From positions 1,444,439-1,508,438 of the forward strand of contig CANKYK010000001.1 in the NCBI GenBank assembly GCA_947488155.1: a stretch of DNA of 64,000 bases. Reading direction: 5' to 3'. This stretch comes from an uncultured Erythrobacter sp. (GTDB lineage: Bacteria > Pseudomonadota > Alphaproteobacteria > Sphingomonadales > Sphingomonadaceae). Below the pieces are notes generated by a model, which saw nothing but the letters and a program-made list of their open reading frames with translations, searched no databases and was not told the DNA's origin. Positions 43,283 to 51,553 of the stretch are shown one piece after another; the stretch's first letter is position 1, and every line of letters begins with the position of its first letter. The translations under genes and the position numbers were made by a program.

Positions 43283-43630
43283 ATGAGCCAAAGTCGACCC
43301 GTTTATCTTAAGCTGCGCGATCAAATCGCCGCCGCCATTATCGAAGGCAAATACCCGGAAGGGGAGATGTTGCCATCGGTTAGAGCGCTCGCGGCGGAGC
43401 AGGGGGCCAACCCGCTGACAGTCGCCAAAGCCTATCAGCAATTTCAAAATGACGGGCTTGTGGAGGTCCAGCGCGGGGTCGGCATGTATGTCGTTGCTGG
43501 CGCGGCCGGGCGGCTGTGTTCGAGTGAGCGTGAGCAGTTTTTGCGCGAAGAATGGCCAGAAATCCGCAATCGGATGGAGCGGTTGGGCATTGATCTGGCG
43601 GAACTCGCGGGCACCTTAGAGGCAAATTAA
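43283..43630 (+). CDS. GntR-family regulator, short YtrA-like type
   Basis: 115 aa. The winged-helix reads 'YLKLRDQIAAAIIEGKYPEGEMLPSVRALA' and 'NPLTVAKAYQQFQNDGLVEVQRGVGMYV', the typical GntR pattern. The chain ends after a short helical tail (40 residues) rather than a ligand domain, as in the YtrA subgroup, which usually regulates ABC transporters. It is divergent from the POT transporter gene. The start has GAGGACC upstream. Confidence 0.9.
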   Translation: MSQSRPVYLKLRDQIAAAIIEGKYPEGEMLPSVRALAAEQGANPLTVAKAYQQFQNDGLVEVQRGVGMYVVAGAAGRLCSSEREQFLREEWPEIRNRMERLGIDLAELAGTLEAN

Positions 43631-43865
43631 GCAAATACGGGGTGAGTGTTTGCTTGCAAATACAATATATTAAACGCTTTAGACTCGCCCATTGGACAGT
43701 TTTGGACTATTCAGTTCGGTAATATTTTGGTGCTGACTTGCAGGAATGGCTCCGCTCTGCCAGTGTGCGTTGCATAGTTCGCAACCCAGCGGGTCGGGGT
43801 TAGGCAATAATTTGGGGGAGACCCCGCGGGCGGCGTCGCAAAAAGACGTAGGCCAGGAGTTCGAC

Positions 43866-44147
43866 ATGATCAGATCCGAATTGCTCCAAGCGCTGCACAA
43901 GGACAACCCTGAGCTGCGCGCTGAAGAAATTGAGCAAGTCGTCGACATTTTCTTTGATGAAATCTCGCAGCGATTGGCCGAAGGCGGCCGGGTCGAGCTG
44001 CGCGGGTTCGGGGCGTTTTCGACACGCGAACGCGAAGCACGTCAGGGTCGTAATCCGCGCACTGGCGAGTCCGTGAGTGTCCCTGCGAAACGCGTGCCTT
44101 ACTTTAAGGCAGGCAAGGAAATGCGCCGCCGCCTCAACGGCGAGTAA
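43866..44147 (+). CDS. ihfB: Integration host factor subunit beta
   Basis: 93 aa from ATG 43866, preceded by AGGAG; the ORF track begins in non-coding sequence at 43746. The bacterial HU/IHF fold with 'IRSELLQALHKDNPELRAEE', 'GGRVELRGFGAFSTREREARQGRNPRTG' and C-terminal 'RVPYFKAGKEMRRRLNG' identifies the IHF-beta subgroup. It bends DNA with IHF-alpha and is needed for nucleoid structure, recombination and sigma-54 transcription. The rpsA gene that often precedes it is not present. Confidence 0.95.
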   Translation: MIRSELLQALHKDNPELRAEEIEQVVDIFFDEISQRLAEGGRVELRGFGAFSTREREARQGRNPRTGESVSVPAKRVPYFKAGKEMRRRLNGE

Positions 44148-44180
44148 GCATCCACCAACATTGCGAATGTTATGGCCTGC

Positions 44181-44195
44181 GCTGCGGCGCGCAGC
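44181..44195. terminator. Hairpin between ihfB and the antiporter gene
   Basis: GCTGCG-GCG-CGCAGC forms a perfect six-pair stem with a three-base loop, followed by TTTAT on the plus strand, in the 49-base gap between two convergent genes. It could serve as a bidirectional terminator. Confidence 0.45.
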
Positions 44196-44196
44196 T

Positions 44197-45870
44197 TTAT
44201 GCTGCGTCCTGCAGTATGCCCGCGTGGTCTTCGCCCGGTGCGGTTTGGCGCTTGCGCTCTACGCCAAGTGCCGAAAACACAGCGTCAACGACCTGCTCAA
44301 TTCCGCCCTGCGCTGTCACGTCGATGATGCTCGCACGGCTGTCGCCAAGCGCGGAAACTTCGGCCGGTCCGCGCGCTGAGACGACCCGGCGCACATCCGG
44401 CAGCCGTTCTTCGACCAGTGGTGTCAGTTCGCGAGTGATCTGAACATTGCCCGTCGACACGAGTACAACCTCGCGTTTGGCCATGCCCAGCGCATCCCAA
44501 CTGCGGGGGTCCGCGGCAATCGCATGATGCACGTGATAGCCATCGGCGAGCGCGATTTCGAAGCGCGCAGTTTCCGATTCCACTGCGAGATAGCCAATTC
44601 CATTCAGCGTCAGCGCATCGGCCACCGCCCGTCCCGAAGGGCCTAAGCCCACAATAACCACTGGGGCATTGTCACCGGCGAGTTTCTTGTCCGCTGGCCC
44701 GGTGCGCAGCTTACCAGCAAAGGTTCGCCCGAGGTTTGAAATGAACGGTGTGACCGCCAGACTGATCGCAATGGCTGTCACCAATATCGCCAGCATGCGT
44801 GGCTCAATCAGTCCAGCGATGGCCGGTAGGGCAAACAGTACCAGCGCAAACTCGCTGCCTTGCCCCAACAGAAAGCCGAGCTGAATCGAGCCTGGAACAG
44901 ACCAGCGATTGGCAAGGCCTGCCAGCACGTTGAACAGGCATTTGAGCGTGATGAGGCCCGCCGCTGCTGCGAGGACCAGCATCCAGTTTTCCGCAAGCAG
45001 CACCGGATCAATGCTCAAGCCCACAGAGATGAAGAAAAAGCTCAGGAACAATCCGCGAAAGGCGTCGATCTCTGTCTGGACCATGATCCGATAGCGCGAA
45101 TCTGCGACCGCCATTCCGCCTAGAAACGCCCCGAGTGTGAGCGATAGTCCAGCGATCCCGGTCGCATATCCAGCGGCGAGTGCAATGAATAGTGCGGTTG
45201 CGGTGTAAACCTCAGAGCTGCCTGCCCGCGCGATCAGGCGGAACAATGGCCCCGTTAGGTAACGGGCGAAGAGTACGGCGATGGCAAAGGCGGCGAGTGC
45301 TTTTGCGCCAGCTAAGCCCAATTGCGGGGCCAGCGCGCCGCCTGTGCCCAATGCGCCAGCAGCAACGAGTAACAGGATCGCGGCGATATCCTGGAAGATC
45401 AGGATCGATTGTGAAGCGCGCCCCACCGGGCAATCTTCCTGATCGCGCTCCCGCACGAGTCCAATAACCACGGCGGTGGAGGACAGGCCCATGGCGAACC
45501 CGCCGATGATCGCGAAGGCCGCCGGCAGACCAATAGCGAGGAAGATCAGCGCAAAGCCCCCACCGGCCACCAGCATCTGAAGGCTGCCAAACCCGAAGAT
45601 ATTGCGTGCCTCCGCCCGGATCCGGCCAAGCGAAAAGTGCAGGCCTAGGTTAAAAAGCAGAAACATCACCCCGGCCTCGGCCAAGGTTACCACAACTGGC
45701 CCGCTGAATTCGTCCTTGTATCCCAATGCGGCAATGGCGAGGCCAAGCCCAAGATAGCCAACGATGGGGTTAAGGCGGCAGGCGCGCGATACCAGCGCCG
45801 CACCAATTCCCAACCCTAGCAGGGTGACCGCAGGCTGGATCGTTTCAATGATTTCGCTGGCATCTGCCAC
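44197..45870 (-). CDS. CPA2-family cation:proton antiporter with TrkA-N domain (KefB/KefC-like)
   Basis: 557 aa from GTG 45870 ('VADASEIIETIQPAV') with GAGGGCG upstream; the ORF-track start adds 28 basic residues. About 12 membrane segments with motifs 'ALVSRACRLNPIVGYLGLGL', 'LFLSFFFISVGLSIDPVLL' and 'LLGQGSEFALVLFALPA'. A cytoplasmic TrkA-N (Rossmann) domain follows ('PVVIVGLGPSGRAVADALTL', nucleotide-binding GxGxxG-like) to the end. It exchanges K+ or Na+ for protons and is probably gated by NAD(H) or glutathione adducts. Confidence 0.9.
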   Translation of the reverse strand: MADASEIIETIQPAVTLLGLGIGAALVSRACRLNPIVGYLGLGLAIAALGYKDEFSGPVVVTLAEAGVMFLLFNLGLHFSLGRIRAEARNIFGFGSLQMLVAGGGFALIFLAIGLPAAFAIIGGFAMGLSSTAVVIGLVRERDQEDCPVGRASQSILIFQDIAAILLLVAAGALGTGGALAPQLGLAGAKALAAFAIAVLFARYLTGPLFRLIARAGSSEVYTATALFIALAAGYATGIAGLSLTLGAFLGGMAVADSRYRIMVQTEIDAFRGLFLSFFFISVGLSIDPVLLAENWMLVLAAAAGLITLKCLFNVLAGLANRWSVPGSIQLGFLLGQGSEFALVLFALPAIAGLIEPRMLAILVTAIAISLAVTPFISNLGRTFAGKLRTGPADKKLAGDNAPVVIVGLGPSGRAVADALTLNGIGYLAVESETARFEIALADGYHVHHAIAADPRSWDALGMAKREVVLVSTGNVQITRELTPLVEERLPDVRRVVSARGPAEVSALGDSRASIIDVTAQGGIEQVVDAVFSALGVERKRQTAPGEDHAGILQDAA

Positions 45871-45991
45871 TGTGCGCCCTCGCCTTTTCGCTGCCGGTTT
45901 GCTTGAGGCTCTGCTGGCGCATGACGGCGCGGTTGTCCATGGCTGCTCGCGCATTGCAGCGCGTCAAATCTCTCGCTAGGGCAGCGCCAAA

Positions 45992-46077
45992 GCGGGTGTG
46001 GCGGAATGGTAGACGCCGGGGACTTAAAATCCCCTGATCTTTTGATCGTGCGGGTTCGAGTCCCGCCACCCGCACCA
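45992..46077 (+). tRNA. tRNA-Leu(TAA)
   Basis: 86 bases with acceptor GCGGGTG pairing CACCCGC, encoded ACCA, anticodon stem-loop GGGGA-CTTAAAA-TCCCC (anticodon TAA), a long variable arm as in leucine tRNAs (CTGATCTTTTGATCG), and T-arm GCGGG-TTCGAGT-CCCGC. No 3' remnant or duplication indicates an integrated element here. The ORFs over it at 46006-46236 and 45816-46112 are artefacts. Confidence 0.97.
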
Positions 46078-46251
46078 TCTCTCATCCGGGCATTGCGGCG
46101 CTCTGAACTCACAGAATATCGCGATCTATCAGGCCCCTATGACGACGTTATCCTGCTCTTAACCCGATTTGCTTTAATCCTATCCTTAGAGTTGGCCCGT
46201 GGAATGGGCAGGCGCGCCAGATCATCTGGCATTTAAGGTCGGTAATGCAGC

Positions 46252-46884
46252 ATGGATCACGCGGCAAAAACGCCTGAGTTTGACGACACCGCACCAAATG
46301 CGGTTGATGACGCACGCCGGGCGCAGCGGGTGACTATTCTCATTCGTGCGGCGAAGTTAATCTCCGGCCAAGGCGAATTTGTCTGCGTCATTCGCGACGT
46401 CTCTGAAACCGGCATCAGCGTTCGCATGTTTCACAACCTGCCTTCGTGCGAGACGATGGAGCTGCATATGCCCAGCGGCGCGATCTATGAGATCCGCAGC
46501 GTGTGGGAGCGCGGCAATGAAGCCGGGTTTGAGTTCGCTCAGCCAGTGGATGTCGCAAAGCTGGTTGAGGAGGCCGGTGAATATCCCAAGCGCGGGATGC
46601 GGCTGGGCATGTACTTCCCGGTGGATGTGGCGACCATTGCCGGAAAGTATGAGGCGTTTGTTGAGAACTTATCCCAGCAAGGCGCACGGCTTGAATGTGA
46701 TGGCTTGTTTGCGATCGATCAGACCGTCACAATCTCAGGTGAAGGCCTCAAAGAAGTACGCGCAAAAGTGCGTTGGCGCCGTGACAACCATTATGGCGTG
46801 GTGTTTGATGACACCTACACTTTAGGTGAGTTCGCGCGGCTGGCCGCGGAATTGCAAGCGCCCGTTTTGCTAAGCCATGACTAA
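46252..46884 (+). CDS. Double PilZ-domain protein (c-di-GMP effector candidate)
   Basis: 210 aa soluble protein with two PilZ-like domains. The first (residues 20-110) has RxxxR at 'RRAQRVTILIR' and the DxSxxG motif in 'VIRDVSETGISVRMF', the two elements that bind c-di-GMP. The second (about 115-205) has only the NxSxxG part ('FVENLSQQGARLEC'), so it is probably structural. It stands alone after the tRNA-Leu; link to the matrix genes at 4-22 kb is possible through c-di-GMP but not shown. Confidence 0.85.
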   Translation: MDHAAKTPEFDDTAPNAVDDARRAQRVTILIRAAKLISGQGEFVCVIRDVSETGISVRMFHNLPSCETMELHMPSGAIYEIRSVWERGNEAGFEFAQPVDVAKLVEEAGEYPKRGMRLGMYFPVDVATIAGKYEAFVENLSQQGARLECDGLFAIDQTVTISGEGLKEVRAKVRWRRDNHYGVVFDDTYTLGEFARLAAELQAPVLLSHD

Positions 46885-46976
46885 GCCCACAGCACATTCG
46901 TAAATTCTATGCTACGCCGACGGTACGTTTACGGCCTGCTAACCATTTTCCTTCACTCCCCAGGATGCAAATCTAA

Positions 46977-48602
46977 ATGGGGGCCCGAATGCAACAGGGT
47001 GTTACGACACAGAACGGAATTCTTGACGTCGATGTAGCGATCATCGGTGCAGGTCCGGCTGGTCTGACGGCTGCTTATCTGCTGACAAAGCAGGGAAAAA
47101 CAGTCGCAATTATCGAAAAAGACGAAACCTATGTTGGTGGCATAAGCCGGACGGTGGAGCATCAGGGCTATCGCTTTGACATTGGCGGGCACCGCTTCTT
47201 TTCAAAAAGCCAACAGGTCGTTGATCTGTGGAATGAGATCCTGCCGGATGATTTCATCCAGCGCCCGCGCATGAGCCGCATCTATTACGAGGGCAAGTTC
47301 TACAGCTACCCGCTGCGTGCGTTCGAAGCGCTCGGCAATCTTGGCATCCTGCGCTCGACCGCGTGCATGCTGAGCTATCTGCGTTACAAGCTGTTCCCGA
47401 TCAAAGATGTGAAGAGCTTTGAAGACTGGACCACCAACCAGTTTGGCAAGAAGCTCTATTCGATCTTCTTCAAAACCTACACTGAGAAGGTGTGGGGCAT
47501 GCCGTGTGATGAAATGAGTGCCGATTGGGCGGCTCAGCGGATCAAGGGCCTTTCACTATGGAGCGCTGTCACCGATGGTCTCAAGCGTTCGCTCGGCCTT
47601 AACAAGAAGCCGAACGATGGCATGGAAACCAAGACGCTACTCGAAACCTTCCGTTATCCGCGGCTTGGCCCGGGCATGATGTGGGATGCGGCGCGCGATA
47701 AGATTCTGGCGACCGGCAATGGCCAGGTGCTGATGGGCCATGCGCTCGATCAACTCGCCAGCGACGGCAATGGCGGCTGGTCGATGACGGCTCAGGGGGC
47801 GAACGGCAAAGTTCAAATCCGTGCCAGGGACGCGATCAGCTCTGCGCCAATGCGTGAGCTGTCCAAGCGGCTTCATCCGCTGCCGCAATCAAGCCTGCAG
47901 GCGAACGAGCTCAAATATCGCGACTTCCTGACCGTGGCTCTGATGGTGAAGTCAGAAGATCTGTTCCCGGACAATTGGATCTATATCCATGATGACCGCG
48001 TGCAGGTTGGCCGCGTGCAAAACTTCCGCAGCTGGTCACCGGAAATGATCCCTGACGATGAAATGGCCTGTGTTGGCCTCGAATATTTCTGCTTTGAAGG
48101 GGACGGCCTATGGTCATCCTCTGATGAAGATCTGATCGCGCAAGCGACCAAGGAAATGGAAATCCTCGGCCTGTGCGATCCAAAGATGGTCGTCAGCGGC
48201 GCGGTTGTCCGCCAGGAAAAAGCCTATCCGGTTTACGACGACGAATACGAGACCAATGTTGATTCCATGCGAATGGAGCTGGAAGAGAAGCATCCGTCAC
48301 TCCACCTCGTTGGCCGCAACGGTATGCACCGCTACAACAATCAGGATCACGCGATGATGACCGCGATGCTGACGGTTGAGAACATTCTGGCTGGTGAGCG
48401 CGTTTACGACACCTGGTGTGTCAACGAAGACGCTGAGTATCACGAAGCGGGCGATGAAGGCGAAGAAGTGGCTCTGCCAGCGCGCGAAGCCGCGCCGGAA
48501 ATGGCGCCTGATGTTGCCGCCAAGAAGCCAGTGACCGAAGATCAGGCCGCCGCGCTCAATTCGATGCGCGACGTGCCAGAGCGGATCAAGAAATCTGCGT
48601 GA
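46977..48602 (+). CDS. FAD-dependent oxidoreductase, UDP-galactopyranose mutase-like
   Basis: 541 aa. The N-terminal FAD-binding 'DVAIIGAGPAGLTAAYLLTK' (about residues 18-38) is followed by 'GGISRTVEHQGYRFDIGGHR', 'YSYPLRAFEALGNLG', 'EDWTTNQFGKKLYSIFFKTY' and a C-terminal 'LHLVGRNGMHRYNNQDHAMM'. This resembles UDP-galactopyranose mutase and protoporphyrinogen-oxidase-like proteins that occur in O-antigen and glycan clusters. The last 60 residues are acidic and disordered. Start could be ATG 46977 or 46989. It lies upstream of GtrA and GT-C genes on the same strand, so a glycan role is likely, but the substrate is unknown. Confidence 0.75.
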   Translation: MGARMQQGVTTQNGILDVDVAIIGAGPAGLTAAYLLTKQGKTVAIIEKDETYVGGISRTVEHQGYRFDIGGHRFFSKSQQVVDLWNEILPDDFIQRPRMSRIYYEGKFYSYPLRAFEALGNLGILRSTACMLSYLRYKLFPIKDVKSFEDWTTNQFGKKLYSIFFKTYTEKVWGMPCDEMSADWAAQRIKGLSLWSAVTDGLKRSLGLNKKPNDGMETKTLLETFRYPRLGPGMMWDAARDKILATGNGQVLMGHALDQLASDGNGGWSMTAQGANGKVQIRARDAISSAPMRELSKRLHPLPQSSLQANELKYRDFLTVALMVKSEDLFPDNWIYIHDDRVQVGRVQNFRSWSPEMIPDDEMACVGLEYFCFEGDGLWSSSDEDLIAQATKEMEILGLCDPKMVVSGAVVRQEKAYPVYDDEYETNVDSMRMELEEKHPSLHLVGRNGMHRYNNQDHAMMTAMLTVENILAGERVYDTWCVNEDAEYHEAGDEGEEVALPAREAAPEMAPDVAAKKPVTEDQAAALNSMRDVPERIKKSA

Positions 48603-48712
48603 AGAGGAAGCGGGCGAGGCAAGGCGGTCTGCCTGAATTGCCGCGCCGCCCTTAGTTTCTACGACTCTGCAATCGGCGAACTTGAAGCAAAAGACAGAAG
48701 ATGGAGGGCCGG

Positions 48713-49129
48713 ATGACCGAGATTTTTGTCAAACTGCGTGACCTGCGTTTTCTGCGTTACATTTTTGCCAGCGTTGGCGCTTTGGCCGTCGATGTTGGCA
48801 GCTTTCTCGCGCTGCTATCTTTGGGCATGATCGCCGCTGTCGCTTCGGCGATTGGCTATAGCCTGGGGATCCTCGCGCATTGGTTGATGTCGAGCCGCGC
48901 AGTCTTTCAGGACAATGTGGCTGAGCGCGGCAGCGCTCGCACCCGGCAAAAGGCGCTGTTTGTCGCCTCGGCTCTGGTTGGCCTTGGCCTGACGATCACG
49001 ATTGTGGGCTTGGGTGATTGGGCCGGATTGGATCCGCGTATCGCCAAGGGCATTGCGATTGTTGTCGCCTTCACTGCGACGTGGCTGCTGCGCAGCAAAG
49101 TTGTTTTCCGTTCCGAGGCGCAAGGGTAA
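48713..49129 (+). CDS. GtrA family membrane protein
   Basis: About 138 aa with four hydrophobic segments, starting at ATG 48713 because GGAGG lies directly before it (the ORF-track ATG at 48701 overlaps that site). The GtrA pattern 'LRFLRYIFASVGALAVDVGS', 'SAIGYSLGILAHWLMSSRAVF' and 'FTATWLLRSKVVF' is clear. GtrA proteins are thought to flip undecaprenyl-linked sugars in serotype conversion and cell-wall glycosylation. The next gene starts five bases after its stop. Confidence 0.85.
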   Translation: MTEIFVKLRDLRFLRYIFASVGALAVDVGSFLALLSLGMIAAVASAIGYSLGILAHWLMSSRAVFQDNVAERGSARTRQKALFVASALVGLGLTITIVGLGDWAGLDPRIAKGIAIVVAFTATWLLRSKVVFRSEAQG

Positions 49130-49133
49130 AGCG

Positions 49134-50924
49134 ATGCTTACCGAGCGCCGCCGATCTTTGTTTGCACCCGGCCTGTTGATGCGGGTTGGGATTGTGTGGC
49201 TTGCGCTGTCCGCGTTCCTGATTACCGTGAAATGGGGCGCCATTACAGGAATGCAGTTTTCGGGACCTGACGATGCCCTGCGCCTTGTTCAAGTGCGCGA
49301 TTTGCTGGCCGGGCAAAGCTGGTTTGACCTCACGCAATACCGCGCTGATGCGATAAATGGCGGCGTGCCCATGCATTGGTCGCGCTTGGTCGATCTGCCC
49401 TTGGCGGCGATCATCTTTGCTCTCACCCCGTTGATCGGCGGCGCCCATGCGGAAACTGCGGCCTTGATCATAGTGCCGCTTGTGACCCTGGCGTTTGTGA
49501 TGTTGTTCGCAGCCCGCATCGCCTGGCGACTTTTGGGCGAAGGTGAGACATTTACCACCTGTCTGGTCTTGGCGGTTTCGATGCCGCTACTGTTTCAGCT
49601 TTCACCAATGCGGATCGATCATCACGGTTGGCAAATTGTATGCGCTTTGGCGGCGATAAACGGCATGATGGCGCGCAATGCATGCATGGGCGGCTGGGCC
49701 ACGGGCGGGGCGCTTGCGATCTGGCTCTCGATCTCGATTGAGGGTCTGCCGCTGGCAGCGGTGATTTGCGGCGTCATGGCACTGCGCTGGCTGTGCAATC
49801 GCAATGATCGCATCTGGCTGCTCGCGACCATGCAATCCCTGGCGCTGTTGAGCTTCGCTTTGTTTCTCTCCACACGAGGGATCGGTGATCTAGCGGTCTA
49901 TTGCGATGCGATTGGCCTGGTGCATCTTGGCATGTTCGGCTGGGGCGCGCTTGCTCTCACGGTTTTGGCGCGCGCTGAACCCATGCCTCTACCTGCTCTG
50001 CTGCTTGGATTTGGCGTGGTTGGCGGCGGCGCAATTGCGATTTTGCTTGGCACTGCGCCGCAATGCGCAGGCGGCGGGTTTGCCACTCTCGATCCTGTCG
50101 TGGATAAGCTGTGGCATGACCGTATTCGCGAAGGGCAGCCGCTTTGGAGCCTGTCCTTCAGTCCGGCCCTGCATCTGATTGTCACACCAATCATTGGCAT
50201 TTTTGCGGCCCTCAATCTGGTGTCGCGTTCGCATGAATGGCTGCGCCGGTTCTGGACCGAATATACGCTGGTGCTGATTGCGGCCACGGCGATTGCTTTG
50301 CTGGTTTCCCGCGCTGGGGCCGCCGCGATTACGCTCGCCGCTGTGCCTTTGGCATGGCAGGCGGGCCAATGGCTGCGCGCCATCCGGGTGATGCAGCAAG
50401 TGCCCAAGCGGGTGATGGCTTTGGTTGGCGTGATGATGGCTCTGTTGCCAACGATCCCCATCATGCTGCTCGGCCTCGCGATCCCGGCGCGCGCCACGTT
50501 GCTGGGCGGTTCATTGCCGCCTTCACCGCCGCCCGCCTCCAAATGCGAAATCGCCGCAGCGGCAGAGCAATTGCGCGCCTTACCCGCCGGTGAAGTATTC
50601 TCCCCGCTCGACATTGCCCCGCGCCTGCTTCTGGAAACAGAGCACACGATTGTTGGCTCGGGCCATCATCGCGGCGATGCCGGCATTCGCTTTGTGATTG
50701 AGACCTGGATGGCCAGTCCCGATGAGGCGCGCGAAAAATTGATCAGTCGCGGCAGCGCCTATGTGGCCGTCTGTGCCGATCGCAGAGAGCCGATGTTCTA
50801 CGCCGACAATGCGCCAGATGGACTTATCGCCCGCGTGCGTGATGGCGCCGCGCCGCAATGGCTGGAGCCGGTCAAGCTAGAGACAAAAGGCAGCCTGCAA
50901 GTCTGGCGGATTAAGCGCGACTAA
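49134..50924 (+). CDS. Polytopic membrane protein, GT-C-type glycosyltransferase-like
   Basis: 596 aa from ATG 49134; the ORF-track start at 49002 is antisense to nothing but inside gtrA's frame. About 11-12 hydrophobic segments. The first extracytoplasmic loop contains 'FSGPDDALRLVQVRDLLAGQ' and 'NGGVPMHWSRLVDLPLAAI', with the acidic pair DD typical of GT-C enzymes that use polyprenyl-linked sugar donors. The C-terminal 150 residues are extracytoplasmic ('LLLETEHTIVGSGHHRGDAG'). Acceptor and sugar are unknown. It is translationally close to GtrA, so the pair may add a sugar to an envelope glycan. Confidence 0.75.
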   Translation: MLTERRRSLFAPGLLMRVGIVWLALSAFLITVKWGAITGMQFSGPDDALRLVQVRDLLAGQSWFDLTQYRADAINGGVPMHWSRLVDLPLAAIIFALTPLIGGAHAETAALIIVPLVTLAFVMLFAARIAWRLLGEGETFTTCLVLAVSMPLLFQLSPMRIDHHGWQIVCALAAINGMMARNACMGGWATGGALAIWLSISIEGLPLAAVICGVMALRWLCNRNDRIWLLATMQSLALLSFALFLSTRGIGDLAVYCDAIGLVHLGMFGWGALALTVLARAEPMPLPALLLGFGVVGGGAIAILLGTAPQCAGGGFATLDPVVDKLWHDRIREGQPLWSLSFSPALHLIVTPIIGIFAALNLVSRSHEWLRRFWTEYTLVLIAATAIALLVSRAGAAAITLAAVPLAWQAGQWLRAIRVMQQVPKRVMALVGVMMALLPTIPIMLLGLAIPARATLLGGSLPPSPPPASKCEIAAAAEQLRALPAGEVFSPLDIAPRLLLETEHTIVGSGHHRGDAGIRFVIETWMASPDEAREKLISRGSAYVAVCADRREPMFYADNAPDGLIARVRDGAAPQWLEPVKLETKGSLQVWRIKRD

Positions 50925-50948
50925 GCTCGCGCCCATCTGGACGCTTCA

Positions 50949-51455
50949 TCAGGCCGGGACAAAATCCATCGCTAGACCATTGATGCAATGACGCTTGCCG
51001 GTCGGCTCTGGCCCGTCACCAAAGATATGGCCCAAATGCCCGCCGCAATCGGCGCAGTGCACTTCGGTTCGGGGATAACCAATCTTATAATCGGTGGCCG
51101 TCCCGACCGCTCCTGGCAAAGCCTTCCAAAAGCTCGGCCAACCGCTCTTGCTGTCGTATTTGGTGGCAGACGAATAGAGTTCGTTGCCGCAGCCAGCACA
51201 AAGGAACGTGCCCTTGCGCTTTTCATTGTCGAGCGGAGAGGTGAACGCGCGCTCCGTGCCTGCCTCGCGAAGAATGCGGTATTCTTCGCGGGTCAACCTT
51301 TTGCGCCACTCTGCGTCGCTGCGCGCGATGGGAAAACTCTTGGCCTGCGCCGGCGAGAAGCCACAAGCGGCGAGCGTTGGCATAGCCGCGCCTAGGCCGA
51401 GTAGGCCGAGGAACGTGCGGCGGTGCGAGACAAAGTCTTGTCTGGTGTCTGTCAT
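50949..51455 (-). CDS. msrB: Peptide-methionine (R)-S-oxide reductase, Tat-exported
   Basis: 168 aa from ATG 51455 (MTDTRQDFVSHRRTFLG). The N-terminus has a twin-arginine signal (SHRRTFLGLLGLG) and then a lipoprotein-like 'LAACGF'. The catalytic domain has two zinc CxxC pairs ('CAGCGNELYSSATKYDSKSG', 'CADCGGHLGHIFGDGP') and the catalytic Cys in 'GKRHCINGLAMDFV'. It repairs oxidised methionine in periplasmic proteins. Single gene, convergent with the GT-C gene. Confidence 0.95.
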   Translation of the reverse strand: MTDTRQDFVSHRRTFLGLLGLGAAMPTLAACGFSPAQAKSFPIARSDAEWRKRLTREEYRILREAGTERAFTSPLDNEKRKGTFLCAGCGNELYSSATKYDSKSGWPSFWKALPGAVGTATDYKIGYPRTEVHCADCGGHLGHIFGDGPEPTGKRHCINGLAMDFVPA

Positions 51456-51553
51456 GGCGTAACTCTTTAGATTTAGGAATTCTATCATCCGTAAATACGC
51501 ACACGCAGGTTAAAAGGTTACATTCGTCGCGAAAAATTCGACCCTAAATATGC

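Noticed and set aside
45816-46236. ORFs on both strands across 45992-46077
   Set aside because: They are artefacts of the tRNA-Leu(TAA) gene, whose cloverleaf is complete.
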